From: Bacteriovoracaceae bacterium
GTDB lineage: Bacteria; Bdellovibrionota; Bacteriovoracia; Bacteriovoracales; Bacteriovoracaceae
Length of the DNA: 5,937 bases
Direction of reading: 5' to 3'
Assembly (NCBI GenBank): GCA_947448095.1
Contig: CANFNN010000190.1
Coordinates: 1 to 5,937, forward strand
Both the position numbers and the translations under genes were made by a program. This document shows, piece after piece, positions 1-5,392 of the stretch (position 1 is its first letter; the number at the start of each line of letters is the position of its first letter). A model generated the notes under the pieces. It ran no database searches and had not been told where the DNA came from. It saw only the letters and a program-made list of their open reading frames with translations.

Positions 1-773
1 ACCACTCTGTGAGTTGTGGCAGGAAGTAAATCATTGGTTAAGCGTGAAAGCATATCGCCTGAATCCACAATCAATTGCTTGTCAGTGGTTTTAATCGGAA
101 GCCATTTTCCGTCACGATCCAAAAGCTCTAGACCTGAAGAAGTTGCACCCACCATAACGGTGATAAGATTAATATCTTCGTGAGCAGCAGAGCGAACAGC
201 GTTTTTTGGAGCACGAGCATCAAGGGCCGGGTAATGAATCGGACGAAGAATCGAGTTACCATCTTGAAGCATATTTCTGAAATAAGACTGAGGAAGATCC
301 AGCGCCATTCCAAGAGCATCAAGAATCACAATCGATGTGGTATCAAGAGCATTGTAAAATTTTAAAAATGTATCTTTGAATTCTTTAATTTCAGTTGGCC
401 AGATATTATCGGGGAAGTATTTTTTCATTTCAGGATTAGTGAGTGAATCACGTCCTACATGCCAAAACTCTTTGAGATCTGGGTACGGAGAATTTTTGGC
501 ATGCTCAACACCAAAAGCAGTATAACCACGCTGACCGCCGCCCTCTTTACAAACATAGCGTTTTTTTACTTCTTCAGGCTGTTGGAAAAATTCATGAATC
601 AAGTCATAGGCCTTAGTCGTTACAGCATGATCAACCGGGTGATCAACCAAAACGATGAATCCATAATCCTTAAGGCCAGAGAAGAGATTATCCACGAATC
701 GGGTCTTATCCGTATTGGTCCCGTTTAAAAAACTCATTAAGCTAAGTTCAGGTACTTTTCGAATGGCGTCCAT
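1..773 (-). CDS. 2-oxoglutarate/Fe(II)-dependent dioxygenase, isopenicillin N synthase-like (3' end cut by window edge)
   Basis: This partial gene gives 257 complete codons read right to left and has no stop before the window edge. Residues about 5-110 look like the DIOX_N domain of isopenicillin-N-synthase-type oxygenases (LKDYGFIVLVDHPVD, then the EFFQQPEEVKKRY helix and the GQRGYTAFG segment). The second half is the 2OG-Fe(II) jelly roll. The iron ligands appear as H198-x-D200 in AAHEDINLIT and H255 in TTHRVV, with GLELLDRDGKWLPI between them. The Arg of the usual RxS motif that binds 2-oxoglutarate would lie just beyond the edge. Such enzymes couple 2-oxoglutarate decarboxylation to oxidation of a small molecule in the cytoplasm; the substrate cannot be deduced. 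The ATG at 773 is preceded by a strong GGGAGGG ribosome binding site about 6 nt upstream. The 138-bp upstream gap with palindromes suggests its own promoter. The family call is firm, the specific function unknown. Confidence 0.9.
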   Translation of the reverse strand, partial: MDAIRKVPELSLMSFLNGTNTDKTRFVDNLFSGLKDYGFIVLVDHPVDHAVTTKAYDLIHEFFQQPEEVKKRYVCKEGGGQRGYTAFGVEHAKNSPYPDLKEFWHVGRDSLTNPEMKKYFPDNIWPTEIKEFKDTFLKFYNALDTTSIVILDALGMALDLPQSYFRNMLQDGNSILRPIHYPALDARAPKNAVRSAAHEDINLITVMVGATSSGLELLDRDGKWLPIKTTDKQLIVDSGDMLSRLTNDLLPATTHRV

Positions 774-797
774 GACGGCCCTCCCTATTAAGTTCGT

Positions 798-817
798 AGT
801 ATTATCTAAATAATACT
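798..817. promoter_or_regulatory. Perfect 8-bp inverted repeat upstream of the oxygenase gene, candidate operator
   Basis: The arms AGTATTAT (798-805) and ATAATACT (810-817) are perfect reverse complements around a 4-bp centre, 24 bp upstream of the oxygenase ATG. On the minus strand it overlaps a candidate -10, TATTAT (815 to 810), with a possible -35 TTCATA (840 to 835) at a long 19-bp spacing. The symmetry, length and position fit a site for a dimeric repressor. A similar palindrome lies at 891-911. The palindrome is seen directly; its role as an operator is inference. Confidence 0.45.
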
Positions 818-891
818 CAGTGACATAGGTAGTCTATGAAAAAAATTAGATAGGGCTTAGCTGATAAATACCATAGAAGTTTTACAGGGAA

Positions 892-910
892 GTATTAGTT
901 AATCTAATAC
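892..910. repeat. 7-bp inverted repeat immediately after the DUF2252 stop codon
   Basis: The arms GTATTAG (892-898) and CTAATAC (904-910) pair perfectly around a 5-nt centre, starting 1 nt after the DUF2252 stop codon. As minus-strand RNA it would form a weak AT-rich hairpin, but TTCCCTG follows instead of a U-tract, so it is a poor intrinsic terminator. It resembles the palindrome at 798-817 (shared half-site AGTATTA...TAATAC), so it may be a second protein-binding site. A run of seven T on the minus strand (845 to 839) lies further downstream without a strong stem before it. Confidence 0.4.
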
Positions 911-911
911 G

Positions 912-2096
912 TTACTGGCCGAATTCAGACCGAAATTGAGTTTCAAGTGAGCTTGAGGCCCTTTCCCAATCCTTAAGAGACAATTCAAATGTCCCTGGAT
1001 TTGAGCGAGCGTGAAGTCCTCCCAGCTTACAGGATTCAAAAAGTATGACGTCTTCTTTTTGAGACTCAAGCGATTTATCAAAATCTTCCGCCTTAACCGC
1101 CGCATTTCCGGCCCAAAGAGGACGGCGCTGATAGAGCTTATTTTGTAGCCTTACAGGGTAATAGAACTCTTTCATGGCCGGACCAAGGTAGGTCTTTACC
1201 GCCTGAACAAAGACTTCTTCTCTTTTATCATCCGTCACAGAGAGGTCAAAATCAGGTGCAGCTTTAGAAAGTGGCTTGAGCTCAAAGGCATCAACCACAC
1301 CCAAAGAGGATTTTCTAAAAATCACAAAACGCTTCCCACCGGCCGATCCCCCGGATTCTTTAGTCCTACTACACGCGTGAGCAATTTCTTGGGACTCAGG
1401 CCCACTAAAATTTTTCGCCATGGCCTGCACGTCAGCTTTGAGCACACCATGTTTTTGGCAACTCGCTGTCAAATTCTCCGCCTGAATAAATTCATCCAGC
1501 ATCAATCGCTCACTCTCAGATAAAGGAGCATACTCACCGGTGCAGGTCATAGAATCAAGGAGAGCTTTATTTTTCTTACTCAGAGCTCGCCCCTTTTTTA
1601 GGGAGTCGGCTTCAAGACTTTTAATAAAATCGGGGGCCGGACAACTCTTTCCGGCGAGCCCATTTTTATAACTTGTAAGGAAGGCATCGGCCTTAAGATC
1701 TGGCCGAATCATTTTTTGCCCGATAAAGAGCCTCATCAAATCCATATCGAGCGAGCATTCAGTCACGTCATCTAAATCGTTCAAGGTAAAAAGACTTTTT
1801 TCTTTAGATTCAGAAATATAGCCAAAGTTTTCAAGGTGCGGATCTCCGGCACAAAGACCCATTCTATTTTTAAACAGATCACTGACTTCGGAGCGTTTGA
1901 TCATTTCATAGTAGTAAGGCGGAAATGAGCGCCACTTATTAAACTCAGTCGGAGCATTATTTAATCGCTCTTTAATAAACTCAAGCGACTGATCAGGATA
2001 AAGCTTAGAAAGACGCCCCAGTGTCGCTTCCGGCACTTTAGAATCCTGCGCCCAGGCACTAGAGAGAATGAGGAAAGTGAGAAAAAAACTTTTCAT
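912..2096 (-). CDS. Exported DUF2252 family protein (kinase-like fold)
   Basis: This 394-residue protein of unknown biochemical function matches the DUF2252 family. It begins with a signal peptide (MKSFF, then a hydrophobic core, then AWA before Q17), so it should be exported to the periplasm or cell surface. Family motifs appear in order: GDPHLENFG at 84-92, NDLDD at 106-110 followed by LDMDLMRL at 116-123, a glycine-rich GGSAGGKRF at 249-257 followed by FELKPLSKA with K274, and GLHARS at 360-365. The GDxHxxNFG and NDxD patterns resemble the catalytic and metal-binding loops of aminoglycoside-phosphotransferase-like kinases, but no activity is established from the sequence. Seven cysteines (82, 114, 152, 185, 213, 242, 356) would allow disulfides after export. 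Its ATG overlaps the yggS stop by 4 nt (ATGA), so it is translationally coupled as the last gene of the operon. The family call is strong; substrate and role are unknown. Confidence 0.85.
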   Translation of the reverse strand: MKSFFLTFLILSSAWAQDSKVPEATLGRLSKLYPDQSLEFIKERLNNAPTEFNKWRSFPPYYYEMIKRSEVSDLFKNRMGLCAGDPHLENFGYISESKEKSLFTLNDLDDVTECSLDMDLMRLFIGQKMIRPDLKADAFLTSYKNGLAGKSCPAPDFIKSLEADSLKKGRALSKKNKALLDSMTCTGEYAPLSESERLMLDEFIQAENLTASCQKHGVLKADVQAMAKNFSGPESQEIAHACSRTKESGGSAGGKRFVIFRKSSLGVVDAFELKPLSKAAPDFDLSVTDDKREEVFVQAVKTYLGPAMKEFYYPVRLQNKLYQRRPLWAGNAAVKAEDFDKSLESQKEDVILFESCKLGGLHARSNPGTFELSLKDWERASSSLETQFRSEFGQ

Positions 2097-2779
2097 AGAC
2101 TGCCTTCAAACATCATGGTCCCTAAACGGATCCAATTAGATTTTTCTTCAAGTGCGATTTGGTAATCTTGACTCATGCCCATAGAGGTCTCTAGTGGCAT
2201 GCTCAATTCTTGCGAGAGTTTGGCTTTTAATTCATTCAATTCATGAAAACAGCGCTTCGCCTCGGTTTGAAAATCTTCAGTCCGAAGAGTCCCCATGGTC
2301 ATGAGGCCTTGAAGCTTAATTTTTGAAGAGGGAGAAATAAGTGAGGCGGCTGCCTTGAGTGAAGTGTAATCTTCAAATCCCGATTTCTCGACTTCTTTAG
2401 AGGTGTTGAACTGAAGAAATAATCGAAGGGGTGAATCCAGCCTGCCTTCAGTTTTAATCAGCTTTTCTAATAAACCACGATCATCCACAGAATGAATTGC
2501 CCACAAGTTTGATACTAAAAAGAGCTGATTAATTTTATTCGATTGAAGATTTCCAATCATGTGCCAGCGAATCTCAGGACACGAAGCCTTGAGGTGCACT
2601 GATTTCTCCATTAATTCTTGAACCCGATTTTCACCGAAGTCTCTTTGACCAAGTTCATAATAGGCGCGAATTTCTTCTTCAGAGCGAGTCTTAGACACAA
2701 GTAAAAGTTGTGATCCCAAAGAAAGCTTGGACTTAATCGAATTTAATTTGAGAGCAAAAGACTCTTTATTCAGCGTCAC
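2093..2779 (-). CDS. yggS: YggS/PLPBP family pyridoxal 5'-phosphate homeostasis protein
   Basis: This 228-residue single-domain TIM-barrel protein binds PLP and buffers vitamin B6 and amino-acid metabolism without a known enzymatic reaction. The PLP lysine is K30 in LLLVSKTRS. Other signatures are GQRDFGENRVQEL (44-56), the phosphate-region motif HMIGNLQSNKI (73-83), IHSVDD, LQFNTSKEVEKSGF (122-135), LQGLMTMGT (157-164), SMGMSQDY (199-206) and RLGTMMFEG (218-226). Length and completeness are normal for the family. The start is GTG at 2779, inside the end of the upstream small gene (14-nt overlap). No ATG is available upstream in frame, and K30 sits close to its usual distance from the N-terminus (about residue 36 in E. 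coli). A weak AAAGG lies about 9 nt before the GTG, so initiation probably depends on coupling. The stop overlaps the DUF2252 start by 4 nt. Homologues are often beside proC or division genes; neither is seen here. Confidence 0.95.
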   Translation of the reverse strand: MTLNKESFALKLNSIKSKLSLGSQLLLVSKTRSEEEIRAYYELGQRDFGENRVQELMEKSVHLKASCPEIRWHMIGNLQSNKINQLFLVSNLWAIHSVDDRGLLEKLIKTEGRLDSPLRLFLQFNTSKEVEKSGFEDYTSLKAAASLISPSSKIKLQGLMTMGTLRTEDFQTEAKRCFHELNELKAKLSQELSMPLETSMGMSQDYQIALEEKSNWIRLGTMMFEGSL

Positions 2780-3104
2780 TTTCTGAGCCTTTAGTCTTTT
2801 TCTTTTTTTTCAGACTAATGGTGGCCTTGACTTCGAAGTCATATTTTTCTGCGATTTTATCAATCTCTTTAGTCAGGTCTATTTTATCAAGATAAGTTTT
2901 GAGTTCATTTTTAACCGAGGCCACAAATTCAGTTTTGGTCGTCTTGGCGTTTTCCACCAGTGACCCTACCATATCCTTAGGCAGAGGAAGATCTTTCAAG
3001 ACGGCACGCACGCCCTCTTCAGTCATGAAGGCGGCAGTCACACCGGTAGTGAGAACTTTTTTAAAAAGATCTCCTAGCTTTCCGTCTTTTTCTTTTTCAT
3101 CCAT
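2766..3104 (-). CDS. Small helical phasin-like hypothetical protein
   Basis: This 112-residue protein has no confidently recognised function. It has a charged N-terminus, a mildly hydrophobic stretch with small residues (FKKVLTTGVTAAFMTEEGV, about 14-32), a LPLPKDMV turn (39-46), and amphipathic helix-like sequence to about residue 90. It ends in EVKATISL and a basic tail KKKKKTKG followed by acidic residues. There is no signal peptide or clear membrane span. The small helical build recalls phasin-like or granule-associated proteins of other proteobacteria, but that is an impression, not a match I can verify. The ATG lies 1 nt after the stop of the SRPBCC gene (TAAGATG) with only GGGG as a possible ribosome binding site, so translation is likely coupled. 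Its 3' end overlaps yggS by 14 nt. Eight A on the minus strand (2810 to 2803) encode part of the lysine tail. Confidence 0.75.
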   Translation of the reverse strand: MDEKEKDGKLGDLFKKVLTTGVTAAFMTEEGVRAVLKDLPLPKDMVGSLVENAKTTKTEFVASVKNELKTYLDKIDLTKEIDKIAEKYDFEVKATISLKKKKKTKGSESDAE

Positions 3105-3105
3105 C

Positions 3106-3537
3106 TTAAAGCCCCTGAGCTCTTTTACAAAAAGCTTTCATGGTCATGGGAAGGTTTGTGTTTACTAAGGTCTTTTCAATCAGACCAAGACCAGGCAAGA
3201 ATCCTTTGAACTCAATTTCAAGATTGTAATTGACCTCAGTTTTTCCGTTACCTAAATCTTTCAGTGTCCACTTACCATTATTAATCTTCATCATATCGCC
3301 CGCGACCAGAGTCCAACTGACTTCTTTATTAGGCACATGTTTTAAATTTATAGTGTAAGAAATTTCTTTAATAATACTCAAAGTAAATTTTGCTACTGCA
3401 CCTTCGGGTGATTCTTTTTCAATTACCACTGACTTACATCCATCTACGAATTCAGTGTATTTTTTGTAATCAATAATCGCCTGATAAAATTTTTCAACAG
3501 GGACATCATAAATTTCAGTTTTGTCTGCGCGGGCCAT
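3106..3537 (-). CDS. SRPBCC (START-like/polyketide cyclase, Coq10/RatA-type) family protein
   Basis: This 143-residue protein covers one complete SRPBCC helix-grip domain. The N-terminal pattern DVPVEKFYQAIIDYKKYTEFVDGCKSV (11-37) matches the strand, helix and D-x-x-x-Y-x-x-F-V region of Coq10/RatA-like proteins. The rest alternates in the usual beta-strand manner (VSWTLVAG 73-80, NGKWTLKDLGNGKTEVNY 87-104, LEIEFKGF 106-113), with a long C-terminal helix after LPGLGLIEKTL. The fold makes a hydrophobic cavity that binds lipids, quinones or other apolar ligands. Coq10 relatives assist ubiquinone function, while RatA was described as a toxin, so the name is not transferable. There is no signal peptide. 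A good ribosome binding site (AAAAGGA) precedes the ATG at 3537. It lies 12 nt after glpX and 1 nt before the phasin-like gene, as part of the operon. Family likely, ligand unknown. Confidence 0.82.
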   Translation of the reverse strand: MARADKTEIYDVPVEKFYQAIIDYKKYTEFVDGCKSVVIEKESPEGAVAKFTLSIIKEISYTINLKHVPNKEVSWTLVAGDMMKINNGKWTLKDLGNGKTEVNYNLEIEFKGFLPGLGLIEKTLVNTNLPMTMKAFCKRAQGL

Positions 3538-3549
3538 GAAAGATCCTTT

Positions 3550-4503
3550 TTAATATCTAGGTTTTTTATCAAAATGATGTTCAGCACGAATGTGACGAAT
3601 TGTTCCTGATTCGCTTCTCATAACTACTGAGTGAGTTAAGCAGCCCCAAGGCTTAAAGATAACGCCATCAAGAAAGTTTCCTGTTGTGACACCAGTGGCG
3701 CAAAACATGAGGTTTCCTTTAGCGAGTTCTTCAATTTTAAAAACACGGTTGATATCATCAATGCCCATTTTAAGAGCTCGCTCAATTTCACTTTGGTTAC
3801 GAGGCTTCAAGATCCCTTGGAATTCTCCCCCAAGGCACTGAAGAGCTGCTGCAGCTATGACTCCTTCCGGAGCTCCGCCAATTCCAAATAAAATATCCAC
3901 GCCTGTATTAGGTGTTGCTGTCGCAATCGCAGAAGCAACATCACCGTCACCAATGAGTTGAATTCTGGCACCAGCTGCTCTGACTTCTTCAATGAGTTCT
4001 TTGTGACGAGGACGATCTAAAATAACTGCCGTTAAATCGGCCACGCGACATTTTTTAATATCGGCCAGGCGTTTTAAGTTTTCAGTCGGAGATTGACGAA
4101 TATCAAGTTTGCCTTTGGCCTCAGGACCGGCAGCAAGTTTGAGCATGTATGTATCAGGCGCATGTAATAAATTTCCCGCTTCACCAATGGCCATCACTGA
4201 AATGGAATTCGGTCCGCCGATAGAGCAGATGGTTGTTCCTTCAAGAGGATCAAGAGCGATCTCTAATTTTGTGCCTTTTCCAGTTCCGACTTTTTCACCA
4301 ATATAAAGCATCGGAGCTTCATCACGCTCACCTTCTCCGATCACAATTGTTCCGTCACATTCGATGGAATCAAGCATCGCTCTCATCGCGTCCACTGCAG
4401 CTTGATCGGCAGCCTTTTCATCGCCTCGACCCATCAGACGGGCAGAAGCAATAGCGGCCATTTCTGTTACGCGGACAAATTCCATGGCGAAATTTCGATT
4501 CAT
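3550..4503 (-). CDS. glpX: Fructose-1,6-bisphosphatase class II (GlpX)
   Basis: GlpX hydrolyses fructose 1,6-bisphosphate to fructose 6-phosphate in gluconeogenesis, in the cytoplasm and with divalent metal. The 317-residue protein is full length for the family (usually about 320-335). Residues known from E. coli GlpX fall at the same positions here: D33, E57 in GEGERDEAPML (56-66), D85 in DPLEGT (85-90), D186 and D188 in GDGDVA (185-190), and E213 in GAPEG. The N-terminus (MNRNFAMEFVRVTEMAAIAS) and the late ATGVTTGNFLDGV segment (269-281) are also typical. The start at 4503 is supported by the family N-terminus and an AGGGAT about 8 nt upstream. Some GlpX relatives are bifunctional with sedoheptulose 1,7-bisphosphatase; sequence alone does not exclude that. 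A likely promoter lies in the 64-bp gap upstream, and the SRPBCC gene follows 12 nt downstream. Confidence 0.97.
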   Translation of the reverse strand: MNRNFAMEFVRVTEMAAIASARLMGRGDEKAADQAAVDAMRAMLDSIECDGTIVIGEGERDEAPMLYIGEKVGTGKGTKLEIALDPLEGTTICSIGGPNSISVMAIGEAGNLLHAPDTYMLKLAAGPEAKGKLDIRQSPTENLKRLADIKKCRVADLTAVILDRPRHKELIEEVRAAGARIQLIGDGDVASAIATATPNTGVDILFGIGGAPEGVIAAAALQCLGGEFQGILKPRNQSEIERALKMGIDDINRVFKIEELAKGNLMFCATGVTTGNFLDGVIFKPWGCLTHSVVMRSESGTIRHIRAEHHFDKKPRY

Positions 4504-4524
4504 TTTTTTAATCCCTGAAAGAGT

Positions 4525-4564
4525 TAATCCAACTCATAATACCTGAATTGGATTAGTGTATGAA
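4525..4564 (-). promoter_or_regulatory. Candidate glpX operon promoter with inverted-repeat operator
   Basis: On the minus strand, TTCATA (4564 to 4559) and TATTAT (4541 to 4536) are spaced 17 bp apart, matching 4/6 and 5/6 of the sigma-70 consensus. Perfect 8-bp inverted arms, TAATCCAA (4525-4532) and TTGGATTA (4548-4555), surround the -10 with a 15-bp centre, so one arm lies in the promoter spacer and the other near the expected transcription start. The layout suits a dimeric repressor. As RNA the arms could pair only if transcription starts upstream. There is no U-tract marking a terminator for pilZ, so read-through from pilZ is possible. Confidence 0.4.
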
Positions 4565-4567
4565 GAC

Positions 4568-5284
4568 TTAACTCAATTGACGCACTAAAAAGGTTTGAGC
4601 TTCCAGTGGCAGCTGGTCCTGAGGGATGAGGCCAATCAGTTCTTTCACTTTATCTAGCTTTTCGCCGTCAATTTCTGGGTCCATTTGGAACACCCATTCA
4701 TCTTCTGTGAGAAGCGGAGAATCAACATTGCGTTTCGAAAGTGTGCGGCCGGTCTTAACACCTTCCCCATCTTCCCATTCCACAAAAACTTCCAAAAAGA
4801 GAATCTGAAGCTTAGCAATTTCCCCGTGGCCATGTTGCCAAACAAAAAGTTCTACCGGTCCATCTGATCTGAGCCAATATTTGAGACGTGGAGGTATTTC
4901 AAGACCCCCTTCGACTTTATGCAGAGGCTTCAAGCGCTTGACGATTTCTTTGATATTTAAAAAGTCTTGAACCTTATCAGTGACTTCTCGTCTTTTTGCA
5001 AACTCCACCCCGATACGGTGAGAAGTGGACCATTTTACTGTTCCTGCAATGTCCAAATTTTTACCCAGCCAATGAATGCTTCCTTTGAGCACGCTATCAG
5101 CGGCAAAAGCATGCCCATCTTCTTTGAGCGAAAGCTGCATTCCAGTATGGGAAATATCCTTCACCTCATAAACACGAGAAGTATCGTCGGATTTAAATGT
5201 TAGGTAGCAGAAAGGAAAACGAGGCAGAACTCGCTTTTCATGTTTTTCAAAATCGGATTTAATTAAATTAAGACGTCGTTCCAT
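4568..5284 (-). CDS. PilZ-domain c-di-GMP-binding protein with uncharacterised C-terminal region
   Basis: This 238-residue protein carries an N-terminal PilZ domain (about 15-100). Both nucleotide-contact motifs are intact: RxxxR as R18-VLP-R22, and DxSxxG as D43-ISHT-G48. Later PilZ strands follow (SVLKGSIHWLGKNLDIAGTVKW 64-85, RIGVEF 90-95), so binding of cyclic di-GMP is expected. Residues about 105-238 belong to no family I recognise. They include a basic helix-like part (NIKEIVKRLKPLHK), a strand-rich part (VELFVWQHGHG to FVEWEDGEG, about 144-174) and an acidic C-terminal helix region. There is no signal peptide or transmembrane segment, so it should be cytoplasmic. A strong AGAGGTG site 4 nt upstream fixes the ATG at 5284. 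It diverges from pgsA and lies 64 bp upstream of glpX. Its output (motility, adhesion, predation, enzyme control) cannot be told from sequence. Confidence 0.9.
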   Translation of the reverse strand: MERRLNLIKSDFEKHEKRVLPRFPFCYLTFKSDDTSRVYEVKDISHTGMQLSLKEDGHAFAADSVLKGSIHWLGKNLDIAGTVKWSTSHRIGVEFAKRREVTDKVQDFLNIKEIVKRLKPLHKVEGGLEIPPRLKYWLRSDGPVELFVWQHGHGEIAKLQILFLEVFVEWEDGEGVKTGRTLSKRNVDSPLLTEDEWVFQMDPEIDGEKLDKVKELIGLIPQDQLPLEAQTFLVRQLS

Positions 5285-5299
5285 TATTCACCTCTAATA

Positions 5300-5336
5300 T
5301 TCTCTTATTGTAATAGCTTAAGTAGAATTACACCAA
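5300..5336. promoter_or_regulatory. Divergent promoter region between pilZ and pgsA
   Basis: The 108-bp gap between the two starts must drive both genes unless transcription enters from elsewhere. On the minus strand, TTGGTG (5336 to 5331) and TACAAT (5312 to 5307) are 18 bp apart, a fair pilZ promoter. On the plus strand, TAGAAT (5323-5328) is a possible pgsA -10, with only a poor -35 (ttctct, 5300-5305) at 17 bp. The two would overlap, so the polymerases may compete. This is consensus matching by eye. Confidence 0.35.
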
Positions 5337-5392
5337 GATAGGTAAAGCTTTCTTTTTTGCTTGCGGCCAAATGTCTGATAAATTGGATTGAT

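Noticed and set aside
128..365. Open frames on both strands (128-322 minus, 180-365 plus)
   Set aside because: Both lie within the oxygenase gene in other frames and have compositions typical of shadow frames.
459..728. Plus-strand 89-codon ORF
   Set aside because: It is antisense to the oxygenase gene, whose protein has clear family motifs; no independent ribosome binding site or recognisable protein.
839..910. Intrinsic terminator after DUF2252
   Set aside because: The hairpin at 892-910 is AT-rich with no U-tract directly after it, and the seven-T run at 845-839 has no strong stem before it. A terminator is possible but not supported.
899..1105. Minus-strand 68-codon ORF at the end of the DUF2252 gene
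   Set aside because: It is the same strand in another frame of DUF2252, whose GLHARS motif lies in the overlapping region; no evidence of a frameshift.
2899..3168. Plus-strand 89-codon ORF
   Set aside because: Antisense to the phasin-like gene and the SRPBCC 3' end, with low-complexity serine/phenylalanine content expected from reading AT-rich coding sequence backwards.
4109..4454. Two plus-strand ORFs over glpX
   Set aside because: They run opposite the conserved GlpX catalytic region; no family resemblance.
4626..5203. Several 60-78-codon ORFs overlapping the PilZ gene on both strands
   Set aside because: All are nested in the PilZ gene, which has an intact domain and strong ribosome binding site; none resembles a known protein.
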